Shown here one piece after another: positions 1 to 10,657 of a DNA stretch of 64,000 bases. The stretch's first letter is position 1. The number at the start of each line of letters is the position of its first letter. The notes below the pieces were generated by a model. The model was not told where the DNA came from. It saw only the letters and a program-made list of their open reading frames with translations, and searched no databases. Location of the stretch: positions 8,494,001 through 8,558,000 of the forward strand of contig AP026545.1 of NCBI GenBank assembly GCA_026075535.2. Direction: 5' to 3'. The translations under genes and the position numbers were made by a program. This DNA comes from Tricholoma matsutake (lineage: Eukaryota > Basidiomycota > Agaricomycetes > Agaricales > Tricholomataceae).

Positions 1-471
1 GCCCCCCTGATGGGCTTTGTTTTCCCTCTGTCCTTTCTCTCCTCATTCCTTTGATGCTTCTTCTCTGGAATAATGGCCATCGACTCTGACCCCCCTTTGA
101 TCTCTCTGATCAAACTCTCCATTCAATACTTTGGCAAGAAGCTGGACAAACTGAAATCTAACTACAAGGAATGGTGTGAGGAAATTATGATTACTCTCTC
201 ACTAAATAGCCTCTATGAATACATCACTGGTGACATTGCTGAACCTCCCACTTCAGAAACTTGTGCCTTCAGTAACTGGAAGGCCAATTCCTGCCTCAAA
301 TGTTCATTGCATCCAGCATTACATCATCAGAATGCCCATTCATCACCATGGCCCAGAGTACTGCTATGAATTGGGAAACACTCCACAAACACCATCAATC
401 TGAGGGCCCAGTTCAGCAAGTCCAATTATTACAACAGACACTCACTATTCAATGCACACCTGACACCCCCC
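1..471 (+). pseudogene. gag: Copia-1 gag, N-terminal part
   Basis: Start of a Ty1/copia-type gag, ATG at 73. The first 95 codons match, at matching positions, the gag starts of Copia-2 (near 47620, -) and Copia-3 (62967, -): all share a KLDKL(K/E)SNYKEWCE core followed by LNSLYEY or LNGLYEY, typical of fungal copia Gag. The frame breaks after about codon 75 and the coding region is cut at 471 by hAT-1. Gag would form the particle that packages element RNA. The piece resumes at 3933. The 72 bases before the ATG look like untranslated leader. Confidence 0.8.
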
Positions 472-479
472 TTCCTGAG

Positions 480-3400
480 TAGGCTATAGCATGGGTACTC
501 CTGTGGGTATCAGAACCTCGACCCATACCCATACCTGCATGGGTAGTAACCCATTGACCCATGGGTTGATACACAGCGGGTATCAGCAGGTAACGACAGG
601 TGTTTATCCCGCGTGGGTTTTCACAGTACACAAAATGTATGGTAAATCTAAGCTCGTATTCTTAACAGATCCCCCAGCTTCTCTAGTTCAATCTTTCCCT
701 GGATCTCATCCAGTAAAGCGACGGCCTTAACATCATCATCCCTCACTAATCCCATCAAACTCCATGAGCCAAGACATAACAGAGCCCATGTTGACAAAAC
801 GGAAAGTCAGCTACGTGTATGCAAAAGTACTAGACGCCCATGGCTAAACAGTCGCTCAACATCAGTGGAAGTAGCTGTGTAGAGTTTGTGAGCAGGATAA
901 ATAAGCGAGGCAAATATAACATACCAGGAATTCAAGATAGTCAGGGATAAGTATTATGCTTCTCCTCCCACCACTTGATTGCATCCTTGACATTTTCGGG
1001 TGGGCTTGTGAGATAAAGGGTAATCTCATCCATGAGAGGTATGGATTTGAGAGGGGAAAGTGATGGAAGATTGTGGAAGATATTTCCTTGGGATGTCACC
1101 TCCTAAAGTGTTCATCAGGTGGAAAACAGCTTGAATGACCATATTACGCACTTTGTGTACCGAATCACCAGACTCACTCCCACCTGCCTCCTCCTATTCA
1201 ATATTGACAGCCACATAATCATGTTTGAACTGATTTTGTACAAGTTTTTCAGCTGTTTTGATCCAGTTGTCTGTCCAACCGGCAGACTTAAAGTACGTGA
1301 GCTTGTGCCAAGGATGCAGGACTGAAATGAGGTATGATAAGCGACTGAGTAATCATAAACCAAAAGAGGGCCCACCCATGGCGATTCGGTAAGTCTCCGA
1401 CGCGTCTGTGAGTGAATAATAACGATTGAGGGTTTTCTTCACAATTCCCATGCCTGCCCAGATGGCTGGGTTGTTCCCACTAGATGGCTTTATTGCATTG
1501 GTGAAATATGTGTCGATGTGGTCCATGGCCGGAATTACCACTGGGAGGTTAGAACTTGCATGCGAGAAGTATAATGTTGCATCTTTGAGGATCTGTCAAG
1601 TTGACAATGATCAACAAAGGCTGTACAAGCGAGGTGACATGTCATGCATACCTTCAATGTGTTACTTAGCTCACTGGCAATCACCCACTCTTCCTCTGTC
1701 AGCTCATACTGTCGCAGATCATTCTTATGCTCAGAGGTCATTTGCTCAATTGCCCGATACCGGATTGCAAAACTTAGCATATCAAATGTCAAATTCCATC
1801 TTGTTGTCACATTGTGAGGCATGATCCTCAGTGATAGTTCCAGCTCCTCGAGACATGTCTTCCAGGCTGGCAGGAGGATTGTAGACGAGTGTACAATCTT
1901 GAAAGTGAGTTTTTTCAGCTGGAAATAAGTTTTCAGCTACAGATAAGTTCTATATCATGATGACTTACCTTTACTAATACTGTTTTAACAGGGCATATGC
2001 TTTCTTGTAGCTTGCATTGTTCTCCGGGTGTCAATGCTGCAACCTCATCCACCCAATCCTCCAAGTCATTGTCCTCATCAATTTCATCACCTTACTCATC
2101 TGTTTCTGAGCCATCGTGAGTTCTTTGGCTTCCAAATCTTCTGCCAAATCCAGTAATTTGCATTCTTCCTTGTTCAGGCCATCTGTTTCCGGGTTCAATG
2201 CTACATCAAATTGTTTCAGTAATGACTTTGCGATGAGGTTCAGGACATGGGTGAAGCATTGTGCACAGTTGCCAGTCGTGAAGACAGGGAGTAAGTTTCC
2301 AAGTGCTTCTGTCATCTTATCGTTGTTTGGTGCATTATTGCAGGTTATACAGAGGATCCGTTACCAACATGAGATACCACAAAGTGCATTTTCTGATCTC
2401 CTGACCTTGTGCTCAATCCTGAACTCCTTCAATATACTCACAAATGCCAGTGCAAGGTTCAACCCTGAGTGCGACTGCGATAATGTTGTCAGTTATGACA
2501 ACTTTTATGTGGCAACAAGTACCTTCGGAACCTCAACCACATCAAGCACAATTGATATCAGCTCCCCTTTCACTTCAAGATGGGCAGTCAGGGCAATGTA
2601 GGCATAATGGTTCGGCGATGTCCATGCATCTGTTGCAAAGTTGATTTTGCTGTCATACTCCTGCAGATGTTTCATTAGGATCCTTCACTGCTTAACTTGA
2701 TCTGATCTACCTGCAGCATTTTTGCAATCTGCTCATGAGTCCTGGCAAATACAAGCTTCACATCACACGATACTGTGGTTGGTGAAGGTATGTAGAGTTC
2801 TGGTCTCCCCGTTTTCATGAGACACTGAAACCCACAGTCTGCTACAATTTTAAAGGGTCAGGCGCTTTCTGAGACCCAATGCACAATTTCAGATCTACAT
2901 CGTGATAAGTTAGTTGTTGAGGGTTTTGTAGAATGATCTTCAACATACTTAAGTTCGGTCTTGGTGTGCATTCAGTGAGAGTATGTTACTTTTCCCTTGC
3001 CCGTTTGTTCAAAGGTGGCTGTGATAGAACCCGAAGAAGAAACTGGCCCTGTTACACTTGATCTGGCTTCTGCAGCATTTCGACATTGATTGGCTGCAAT
3101 CCAAGTCTCTTCACCCCAGCATTGTTTTGCATGTTTGATTATGTTTCCTGTAGAGGCCCTATCTTTTTTATCAAGGTACCGTCGACTAATGTACTTGCAT
3201 CCATGAGCTGCACACTTGAACTCATGCCATTGTCGTGCATTCATGTATGCTACCACAGGGATTGGGTGGTAGAAGGCATTTACTGGGGACTTCCAATCCT
3301 TCAACAAACATTCTGATTCAACAAGTTAAGTTTCTTTGTCAATATTTAGTTCAGCATGCTTACCTAGTTTGTCATCAGAATTCTTGATATCCATGGACAT

Positions 3401-3932
3401 ACTGGATTGGGAGTCGGAATCAGTATAATCATCAATATCCACAACACTGGGCCATTGTTTCTTTGTGAGGTCGACATCAGGATCAGACATCATAGAACTT
3501 GTGCTATCAATGTCATCCCCTTTTGGTATGTGCTTCGACTTCTTTTGTCACACTGTGCTGAGGGCAGCACTTGCCTTTTGTTTGACCTTTTTAAGAGTTG
3601 AGCTGGCCTTTGATGCAAGAGACTTAAAGGATTTTGAACTCATTGTTGACTGGTTATCGCCCTTTTTTTCATCATGGTGGACTGTTCAGTTTTTTATTTG
3701 CAATAGTTGTATATGTTTGTGGTGCTGTACAGTCTCATTTCATGCCACTGGTCATGTGGCTACTTGTGGATTCAGGTACCAGTAGCTGAACTATTCTTTA
3801 CGATCTTGTGGTACTGCCTAGGGGAACAGGTTGAGCATGGGTTACAGGTCACTGGAGTGTGACCCATACCTGCACCCGTGGGTACCCGTACCCATGACCC
3901 ACATGGGTTACCCATACCCATGCTATAGCCTA
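480..3932 (-). mobile_element. hAT-1, DNA transposon of hAT type
   Basis: Complete element of 3453 bp. Terminal inverted repeat TAGGCTATAGCATGGGTA at 480 is mirrored at 3932. An exact 8-bp TSD, TTCCTGAG, lies at 472-479 and 3933-3940; 8 bp is the hAT hallmark. Subterminal GGGTA/TACCC repeats fill about 480-570 and 3830-3932. It carries a decayed transposase on the minus strand and splits the gag of Copia-1. Its TIR resembles those of the three short elements hAT-N1, N2 and N3 in this window. Confidence 0.93.
652..3643 (-). pseudogene. hAT transposase (decayed)
   Basis: Broken transposase, ATG at 3643. In order: a Ser/Lys-rich and acidic N-terminus; a BED-like zinc finger near 3240-3110 (FKCAAHGC, then IIKHAKQCW); RNase H-fold pieces with the hAT signature CFTHVLNLIAKSLLKQFD near 2260 and TTRWNLTFDML near 1800; KKTLNRYYSLTDASETYRIAM near 1400; and the C-terminal dimerisation region with TATSTDVERLFSHGRLVL near 860 and LCLGSWSLMGLVRDDD near 760. 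Stops and frameshifts break it everywhere, with possible small introns among them. It would have cut and pasted elements with these TIRs; this copy cannot make an intact enzyme. Confidence 0.85.
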
Positions 3933-5145
3933 TTCCTGAGACCACCAACAAAATCTGTGCCCTTATCAAACATGCATTTGCTATGGGGGACATTAAGCCA
4001 GACCTACTTTGTTGCATTGCCTTATTACTTGGTGACCACTTTCTCCATGCACATTCCATCATTTCCTGGGACATTACTGCCTCCACCATGGAATCCCCCT
4101 ATACATCCAAAAATATCTGCTTGTTCCTCGAGAATGAACAGTCTCTCATTGAGAATGCCCACTGTGATGACCATTGATCCCCCATCATTCTTGCTGCCCA
4201 TGCTAAACCAGCCAGATCCCTGAATCCTTCAACCTGTACAAACCCTGCCTGCAGGAAGGTAGGCCATACCATTGAATATTGTGTCAAATCAGGGGGGGCA
4301 TGGCTGGTAAAATTATAGAGGAGTCGATCACTGCCAGAAAGGCAGCACGGGACAAATGGAAGAAGCCTGGTCTTACTTCCCACTTGAAGTCAAAAGTCCC
4401 AATCATGATAATAGACGTCAATGGAAAAGCTTTCACAGTCATGATCGATCCTGCCAACATGTCACATTCAAAGGATGACACCAACACCTTCACTGGTATA
4501 GCCAGTGACCTGTTCCCAGCTGCTGTGATTGAGGAAACAGAATATGAGGGTTGGATTGTTAACTACCATTGACATACAGTACTACAATCCCTGCAGAGGG
4601 CGCATTCTCCATTGAGCCACTCAACCAAACCCACCACTCTCAACTCTCCACTACTGATCATCCCTTTATGGGTCACCATTATCTCCCCTGTCAAATCTGA
4701 TTTCCTCACCCTATGCCCAATGCAACCTTGCTCTGTCAAAGGTGTTGGCAGTTCCTCAATATTGCCATTGGGATTGGTGATATCAAATTGAGAGTTACAT
4801 GGGGTGCATCAATCATCTTACATAATGCACTCTACATTCCAAATGCAGCAGTCAGACTCATATCTGTGGGTATGCTGGTGGATGACTCAAATTCCATTGC
4901 CCATTTTGACAATGCCATGTGCTGGATAACCAACAAATCCACCAGTACACTCATTGCACTTTCCAAGAAACTTTACACACTCAATCTCTATGTTGCAACC
5001 ATCGACCATGCACTCACTATACACAAATCCCCCAACCTCAAAACATAGCACTGCCACCTTGGTCACACAAACTACCAATCTCTCTGGGACATGGCCAAGA
5101 CAGGGATGCTCACAGGTGCACCCATTACATCCACCTCAAAACCAC
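3933..5145 (+). pseudogene. Copia-1 gag C-end, protease and pre-integrase region
   Basis: Continuation of Copia-1 after the hAT-1 insertion. A CX4CX4HX4C zinc knuckle starts near 4231 (CTNPACRKVGHTIEYC), where Gag binds RNA. Next comes a linker with KVPIMIIDVNGKAFTVMID (4393-4450). The protease region (about 4713-5040) keeps the IGDIK...LYIPNAAVRLISV part but has lost the DSGA active site visible in Copia-2. The GAG-pre-integrase motif HCHLGHTNYQSLWDMAK begins at 5049. Coding stops at codon KP at 5145, where GypA-1 is inserted after the TSD ACCAC (5141-5145). The frame resumes on the minus strand at 26670. Confidence 0.82.
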
Positions 5146-5860
5146 TGTCAAGAACCATTCCTCACCCAATCGGAACCTGCATCCATCTGACACTTTTCTG
5201 CAGCTTGAGTCCGACATTCATCAACTCCTCCCATCTCATTCCCAGCCGCCTTACACTGCCCACACTGCTGTGCACCAGGCCGCCTTGTACAGCACCCATG
5301 GCTGCTTTACCAAGGCTGCTGTCTCTTTTGCAAATTCAACTACGGACTCCTGTGCAGCCCCTGCTAAGTAATATATTTACACAGTCAAGACACTGCTGCA
5401 GTTACCAAGATGTTCCATTCCAATTCTGGACTGTAGTATTTAAGCTTAGTTAGTTTCAACTTGTATTCCTCAGTTTGTATATCGACATAGACTCAACAAA
5501 GCCCCATCTTTAACCTGCCAATCTAAATCTCATTCTACTCCTACCTCTGTCATCTAAGAGTCTGAACTTCATTCAACTCAACCTCTAGTTCTCCCTCCCA
5601 AGCTTTGGTCTCATCTGAACTTAACCCAAGTCCCTCCATACTCCTTCCCCGCATTACCCGCACTTCCCCACTCCTACCTCCAAACCTTCATCTCAAAATT
5701 AGGACACCAGACGAGGTGAAGAGCGCAGCTTCTTATAAGCTGAAGCCAAGTCCTTTCTGTTCCCCTTTGCAGGACCTGATACAACCTGACAACTTTCCGT
5801 TATCGACATCTGCAGGGTCTGACCAGATTCCAACATGCCTTCTAGGATCAGTTCTTAACA
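5146..5860 (+). repeat. GypA-1 5' LTR (LTR-A)
   Basis: 715-bp LTR starting TGTCAAGAACC and ending GATCAGTTCTTAACA, with TG...CA ends. Left TSD is ACCAC. The partner is 26671-27385 on the minus strand, also exactly 715 bp and flanked on its outer side by the same 5-mer; the two are separated and inverted relative to each other by the 27-kb inversion. A TATA-like TATTTAAG near 5437 marks the likely promoter. Confidence 0.9.
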
Positions 5861-5900
5861 GTATATACGAACTCAAACTTCACTCTTCTCATACCTCTCT

Positions 5901-6587
5901 ATGACCCTTACCGAGACCCGCCAGTGCACAACCAGAAATTCCCAATGCAATGGTACTATTCCTGGGATCTCTGCAATTCAGCAATCCACCCTTCCCAACC
6001 CTTGACCCACCACTACTTTTGGAGTATCTTCCAGACCCTCAAATATCTTGCGACAAATTGGCTCAGGAGCCCCCTCAATCAGTGCTAATCTCATGTCTAC
6101 CTACACCCCGCACCCTTCCGCCAACCTGGAAGGTTTTTGACCAACAACTCCCCTTGAGTATGTAGGGGGCATCAACCAGCCTGAACACTTCAGGTTGGAA
6201 GATCCTGGTCTAGAGGATGGACCTCCCGGTGGACCCGATGATCCTAGTGGTCCTAATGGCCCTGGGGGTGACCCCGATCCCAATGATCCAGATGATCAAC
6301 CTCCCACCATGGGAAACCCTGATCCAGGGGATAGGTTCATAGATGTCCTTTACAACCTCTCGGAGAGTATCTGCACCCTTCGTCAGAATAATGCACCCAA
6401 GACCGAAAAAATCAAAGTTTGCAACCCCGACACTTTCGATGGCACCAGTCCAAAGAAACTTAGAGACTTCCTAGTCTCCTGCAATCTTCATTTCCACAAC
6501 CATCTGCACATATTTTCCTCTGATGAGAAAAAGATCATATTTATTTTTTCTTATCTTAAGGGATCAGCTCTCAGTTGGTTTGAGCCT
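5901..6587 (+). pseudogene. gag: GypA-1 gag, truncated
   Basis: Ty3/gypsy Gag start, same as in GypA-2 at 10658. A collagen-like Gly/Pro/Asp stretch (about 6195-6320) precedes the conserved Gag core (DRFIDVLYNLSESICTLRQN, then FDGTSPKKLRDFLVSCNLHF). The core ends at ALSWFEP, where TAT-1 begins. The first third has frame damage. The missing gag end, protease and RT start (about 1.9 kb by comparison with GypA-2) are not at the other junction either (33083), so they were deleted. Confidence 0.82.
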
Positions 6588-7648
6588 AGTGTTTAAAGTT
6601 CCGGTCCTACAAACTGAAAAAAGACCGAAACCGAACTGAACTTAACCGAAGTCTGGTTTGTCAGGTGGCTATTTATAGGACCGGTCTTTTGCAGTCCAGT
6701 TGCCAGTATTTCACTTTGAAAAATATCATTGAACTGATAAAAACCAATAGAAACCGGTTGCAACTGGTTTATATGTCACGTAAACTATACACCCTGACTT
6801 CCACACATAATGACTTCAATTTTGCCCCCTGGACCATCAAAAACGGTTGAGAACTGAGAGAGATATCACCAAATACATTTTGCACAAGAATTTCGTCGTG
6901 ATTAAAATAACTTTGATTGTACTGCTTATGCCTTGTGTTACAAAAATGTTGGGTACAATTGGACACTATCCAATACATAAAAATAACACACATAAACATC
7001 TGTACCATGTATCTTTGATTAATTTAACACCCCTGACAAGCTGCAACTACATACTACAACTACAAACTACAACCTACAACCTACAACATGTAATACTACT
7101 TTCATTTTGGTCATATCTCAGTCAAATCTTAATGAAATCTCTTAAAAATTGGACCGATCGCCAGGGAATTACAATATCTAACTCCCGAAGTAACTGTTAA
7201 ACTGTCCGGGTCATAGTTGCCGAGAAACATATGGGCTATATTGATTGGTATGACAAAATTTACAACAAAAAGTCGGTTTGGACTGGTTTTTGTCGGTCCA
7301 TGGACCAATATAGACCGGTCCTATGCAGTCCAGTTGGGGTCCATCAATATGTGGGTCAGTCCTGGACCGGTTGTGGTTGTGGTTGCCCCATTTAGACATC
7401 AAAAACCGGACTTCACTGGACCTTAAAATGCTAAGTCTGAGCTATTTTTGGACTTTTACTTGGAATGTGCATGGACTTTGTCTGAGCAACATCAATTTAC
7501 TTGGACTTGGACAGACTCGGACAGATACATATCTGAGTCAAGTCCAAGTCGAGTCCGTGGATGCATAGCAGAGGCTCAGTTGACTACAGAAAAATTATGT
7601 ACTAAAGTAGAATCAAACCCCAAGCCTTGTTGCCAAGCATAAATAGCA
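6588..7648 (+). repeat. Long inverted repeat, left copy
   Basis: About 1.06 kb matching the reverse complement of 34301-35362 nearly end to end. It starts AGTGTTTAAAGTTCCGGTCC and contains GGACCGGTC-type subterminal repeats, an unusual run of ACTACAACCT-type repeats (7040-7090) and (near 7600) tRNA-like sequence. The pair are the arms between which the 27-kb inversion occurred. Confidence 0.88.
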
Positions 7649-7676
7649 GCAGTTAACCACTACACCACAGAGCCAT
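7590..7676 (-). ncRNA. tRNA-like Pol III module T1
   Basis: On the minus strand, an A box TGGTGTAGTGG (7667-7657) is followed about 37 nt later by a B box GGTTTGATTC (7619-7610) and then a T run (7594-7590). This is the layout of a tRNA-type internal promoter and terminator. Transcription would run leftward, out through the left arm of TAT-1. No clean cloverleaf is evident, so it is tRNA-derived rather than a working tRNA gene. Confidence 0.55.
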
Positions 7677-7917
7677 TGTCAGTAGGTGCAAATAATTGGA
7701 TTATCTAACCATACTTATTTAAATCACGTGACTCACATGCAAGTTCAAGATGCATCAACAATCATTGTTGATCAACATTTTTGTTGACCACCACCACCAC
7801 TCAGGTCCACTCTTGATGCTGCTGCCTCCCACCTCCCTCTACCACCACCACCGCTCAGTCAGCCCCCTCCTCTGATGTCTCTTGCACCAACAGTAACACA
7901 AACAGCATGGAACAAAT

Positions 7918-8007
7918 GGACCCAAACAATGTCCAACAAGGTTTGGGCCCCAGGTAAGTCTTTTTTCACTTTTCTTGCTTTATTTTATGAATTAACTATT
8001 TTCTTAG
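7918..8007 (+). other. Hairpin plus intron-like module a
   Basis: An inverted repeat (GACCCAAAC paired with GTTTGGGCCC, 7918-7950) is followed at once by a 5' splice-site consensus GTAAGT at 7954, a T-rich tract and an acceptor TTCTTAG ending at 8007. The 54 nt between match the usual intron length of mushroom fungi. Seven related modules occur in this window. Confidence 0.6.
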
Positions 8008-8031
8008 CAAACTAGCTGAGCTGATGCAATG

Positions 8032-8142
8032 GGCCCAAATGAGCCGAGCTGGCGCAATGGGCCCAAGTAAGTTTTTTTCTTTCTTTTTTGTTTCTATGAA
8101 ACTCCTAATTATATTTTCATTATAATTTACATTCCATTTTAG
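8032..8142 (+). other. Hairpin plus intron-like module a2
   Basis: GGGCCCAAATGAGCC and a second GGGCCC flank a short spacer. The donor GTAAGTTTTTTT starts at 8067 and the acceptor CATTTTAG ends at 8142 (76 nt). A CTAAT branch-site-like motif lies near 8105. The sequence after the acceptor (TGGTAATGATGGAC) resembles what follows the acceptors of the other modules. Confidence 0.5.
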
Positions 8143-8190
8143 TGGTAATGATGGACACCAATGCGACATGACCCACATACACCACACCAC

Positions 8191-8244
8191 CAGCCCCCAG
8201 CCTCACGAGTGACTGCTCATGGGGCGGATCACAGGTGGAACAAC
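8191..8244 (+). repeat. Palindromic repeat unit (CACGAGCA/TGCTCGTG type)
   Basis: CAGCCCCCAGCCTCACGAG, then TGACTGCTCATGGGGCGGAT, then AGGTGGAAC. One of about twelve copies of a roughly 50-bp unit whose core approaches the near-perfect palindrome CACGAGCAACTGCTCGTG. A second clear copy is at 8671-8730 and a degenerate one near 8775-8805. Confidence 0.7.
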
Positions 8245-8506
8245 AATGATGATGACTGAGGGGACAGGGGTGCCAACACCACCACCACTGCTGCTGCTGC
8301 GAGCCCCTGCTCACTGCATGGATGGGCAAGGGTGAGGGGACAAGGAGGGGAGGGGAGGGGGAAAGGGAGGGCACAACAAATGGCAAGGGGATGACAGGGC
8401 AATATCCACCACCACCACCACCACTGCTGCAGGGATGATGATGACACAGACGATGAGCCAAAATGACAACACCAATGCGATGAGAAGGGAAGCTGAACAA
8501 AAAAAA

Positions 8507-8605
8507 GGCCCAAGAGACATCATTGACATCTCTTGGGCCAGGTAAATTTTTTTTCTTTTTTTCATTTCTCATCCCTTTCTTTTTGTTACAAACAAACTTT
8601 TTTAG
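8507..8605 (+). other. Hairpin plus intron-like module b
   Basis: The stem GGCCCAAGAGA pairs with TCTCTTGGGCC (8507-8540). The donor GTAAATTTTTTT begins at 8542 and an acceptor CTTTTTTAG ends at 8605 (a later AG is at 8624). Compared with modules c, e and f the stem carries AAGAGA opposite TCTCTT instead of AAA opposite TTT, a change kept on both arms. Confidence 0.55.
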
Positions 8606-8670
8606 ATACTAATTTGAACTATAGACAATGAGAGGGGGCAAGGAAGATAACAAGAGGAGCCAATGAGCAC

Positions 8671-8730
8671 CACCTGCCTCCAGCCTCATGAGCAACTGCT
8701 CGTGGGGTGGATGGTGGGTGGAACAATGAC
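8671..8730 (+). repeat. Palindromic repeat unit, second copy in TAT-1
   Basis: CACCTGCCTCCAGCCTCATG, then AGCAACTGCTCGTGGGGTGG, then ATGGTGGGTGGAACAATGAC. It closely matches the unit in hAT-N2 (56911-56970) and the minus-strand units in TAT-3 (58190-58402). Confidence 0.75.
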
Positions 8731-8937
8731 AAGAAGATGGCCAAAAAACAATGACAGGATGCCCATGGCACCACACCCCTCTGCTATGAGCAACTTCTCA
8801 TAGGGAGGAAGAGGGTGCATACAGACCAATGGGGACAAGAGGGGGACAAGAGGGGGCCACAAGAGAGGGCCAACAATGAATGCACCTGCCATCTCGCATG
8901 CTAGCAAGATGGTGGGTTATTTTATTTTATTCTATGG

Positions 8938-9022
8938 TCTACTGCCCCCATCTTCGGCAGGGGGGCAACTTTTTTTGTATTTAATACTACCAATGAAATG
9001 TCCCCCATTGTGGGGGCATCCT
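8938..9022 (+). repeat. C/G-rich hairpins in TAT-1
   Basis: Two stem-loops: TGCCCCC...GGGGGGCA (8942-8967) followed by a T run, and TGTCCCCCATTGTGGGGGCA (9000-9019). They correspond to the larger C/G hairpin arrays of hAT-N2 and TAT-3. The stems differ between hairpins although the design is the same. Confidence 0.6.
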
Positions 9023-9095
9023 TGTTTTTTTTGATGTTGAAAATATTTTAAATAGTTAATAAATAACATCAAGTGTTTGTTTATCATTGCCTGCA

Positions 9096-9180
9096 GGGCA
9101 GAGTGGTTAATTTGTTGTGTGATAACATTGTTGTGACCTTGAGGTTGAGGGTTCAAGCCTGCTCTTAGTACAAAACTTTT
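9096..9180 (+). ncRNA. tRNA-like Pol III module T2
   Basis: A-box-like GGGCAGAGTGG (9096-9106), B box GGTTCAAGCCT (9150-9160) and TTTT at 9177-9180, all on the plus strand, so reading rightward out of TAT-1. This mirrors module T1 at the other end. Box spacing is that of a tRNA with a moderately long variable region. Functional transcription is inferred only. Confidence 0.6.
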
Positions 9181-9391
9181 GTGCAGCTGTGGCCTTGAAA
9201 ATTTCAAGTTGACAATTAATTACCTGGAATCTGTCTGTGCAAAATCTGTGTAGAGTCCAAGCTAGTCTGTATGGACTCCTAGCTAGTCTGTACGGAGTCT
9301 GTGCAGAGTCTGAGCTAGTCTGTGCAGTCTGTGTGGAGTCCATGTGGAGTGCACAAGGGCATGTGGGGGAGTGTAAATTACTGTTTATTTT

Positions 9392-9450
9392 GCCCAAGCA
9401 CTTCAGGGGTTGCACCTATTCCTGGAATGGAAGGTGCAGATGGCATGTGG
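9392..9450 (-). pseudogene. Copia-1 connector fragment
   Basis: Read on the minus strand this short piece encodes MPSAPSIPGIGATPEVLGQNK. It lies between the solo LTR-E and the TSD of TAT-1. Its frame continues exactly into 39107-39268 on the plus strand once TAT-1/TAT-2 is removed, showing it is part of Copia-1 between integrase and RT. Confidence 0.8.
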
Positions 9451-9595
9451 TGGAGACATGCCAAGCATCTCCTCTATAGCAATGGTGTAGCACAGATAGT
9501 GATAGCCTAAACGTGATGTGACTATGTACATGCAGGTGGCTACTGGCTAGGTGATCAGGTGACTACTGGAGTAGGTGCCCACACACCCTACTCCA
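9451..9595. repeat. Solo LTR-E
   Basis: 145-bp solo LTR running from TGGAGACATGCC to CTACTCCA, with the 4-bp TSD GTGG at 9447-9450 and 9596-9599. Inserted in Copia-1: removing it restores an open frame through HDGHMPSAP. The same repeat is solo at 30509-30646 and flanks LARD-E at 35964 and 38762. Confidence 0.88.
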
Positions 9596-9599
9596 GTGG

Positions 9600-9908
9600 C
9601 CATCATGACTTTCAAGGAACCTGACATGGTAGGAACTATGTACCTTCCTTGTAGCAAGATTGTAACAGTGATAGGATCTTGATTTTGGATCATATCCAAT
9701 TAACACACATTCAATGGATCATTCAAATATTTTTGGATGGTCCTTTTTAGGGATATGGATGAAGGTGTGGCAGCTAATTTCATGCAAATAAAAATAGTCA
9801 TGCTTGTGACCATGCCATAATTCCCAAGGTGTGCATCCCTGTAACAACCATGTTGTGGTTTTGGGATGTAAGTGGGATGCTGTTAAGTAGAATTAATCCC
9901 AGAGGAAG
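9600..9908 (-). pseudogene. Copia-1 integrase end and connector
   Basis: Minus-strand copia sequence parallel to Copia-2 45220-45520: integrase C-terminal part from 9908 leftward, then YHVRFLESHDGH (9635-9600), which matches YHVHFIESHEGH of Copia-2. Several frame breaks. It is bounded at 9908 by GypA-2, whose TSD GGAAG is 9904-9908. It resumes at 26298. Confidence 0.82.
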
Positions 9909-10617
9909 TGTCAAGAACCGTTCCTCGCCCGATCAGAACCTGCATCCATCTGACTCTTTCCCGCATGTCGAACATGACTTTTGCCTATGCCTCCTGATTT
10001 CGTTCCCGGCCGCCTTGCACTGCCCACACTGCTGTGCACCAGGCCACCTTGTACAGCATCCATGGCTGCCTTCCCAAGGCTGCCATCTCTATTGCAAATT
10101 CGACTACGGATTCCTGTGCAGCTCCCGCTAGATAATTTATCTATGCAGTCGAGACACTGCCACAGTCTTTGTTCCTGTTCTGCATTATTCCAGACTACAG
10201 TATTTAAGCTTAGTTAGTTTCACCTTGTATTCCTCAGTTCGTATATCGACATAGACTCGACTTTAATCTGCCAATCAAAAACCTCCTTCTACTCCAAATC
10301 CCAGTTCTCTAAGAGTCTGAACTCTGTTTGACTCGACCTCCAGTCTCCCTCTGAAGTTCTAACCTCATCTGAACTTAATCTAAGTCCCTCCGTACTCCTT
10401 TCCATGTTTACCTGCACTTTCCCATCCCTACCTCCAAACCTCCAACTTGAAATTAGGACACCGGATGAGGTGAAGGGCACAGCTTCTTACAAGCTGAAGC
10501 CAAGTCCTTTCCGTTTCCCCTCCCCACTGAATCTGCAATGACCCGACAACCTTCCGTAAATAACACCTGCAGTGTCTGATCGGATTCCGACGAACCCTCT
10601 AGGATCAGTTCTTAACA
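9909..10617 (+). repeat. GypA-2 5' LTR
   Basis: 709 bp, TGTCAAGAACC...TTCTTAACA. A TATA-like TATTTAAG is near 10200. Aligned by eye with the 3' LTR there are roughly 40 differences, only about three of them transversions. About thirty are C/T or G/A changes at a site that is CpG in one copy. Confidence 0.95.
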
Positions 10618-10657
10618 GTATATACGAACTCACACTTCACTCGTCCATTTCCTCTCT

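Larger units (their letters stand above)
6588..9383. mobile_element. TAT-1, TIR element with outward tRNA-like modules
   Basis: Non-coding composite element. Right end: TIR CAGTAATTTACACTCCCCC read on the minus strand, ending at 9383. The 8-bp TSD TTTATTTT (9384-9391) matches AAAATAAA at 39099-39106 across the inversion. The left end (AGTGTTTAAAG) is truncated against GypA-1 gag. Content: a 1.06-kb arm shared in inverted orientation with TAT-2, a tRNA-like module, three intron-like modules, palindromic repeats, C/G hairpins, a second tRNA-like module and GTCTGTGCAGAGTC-type subterminal repeats (9225-9360). Only low-complexity reading frames occur. By 8-bp TSD it could be moved by hAT, Zisupton-like or other transposases. 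Confidence 0.75.

Noticed and set aside
8120..8572. Long minus-strand reading frames with W, P and H runs
   Set aside because: They come from trinucleotide CCA/CAC-rich DNA in TAT-1, read in several frames at once, with no conserved domain.
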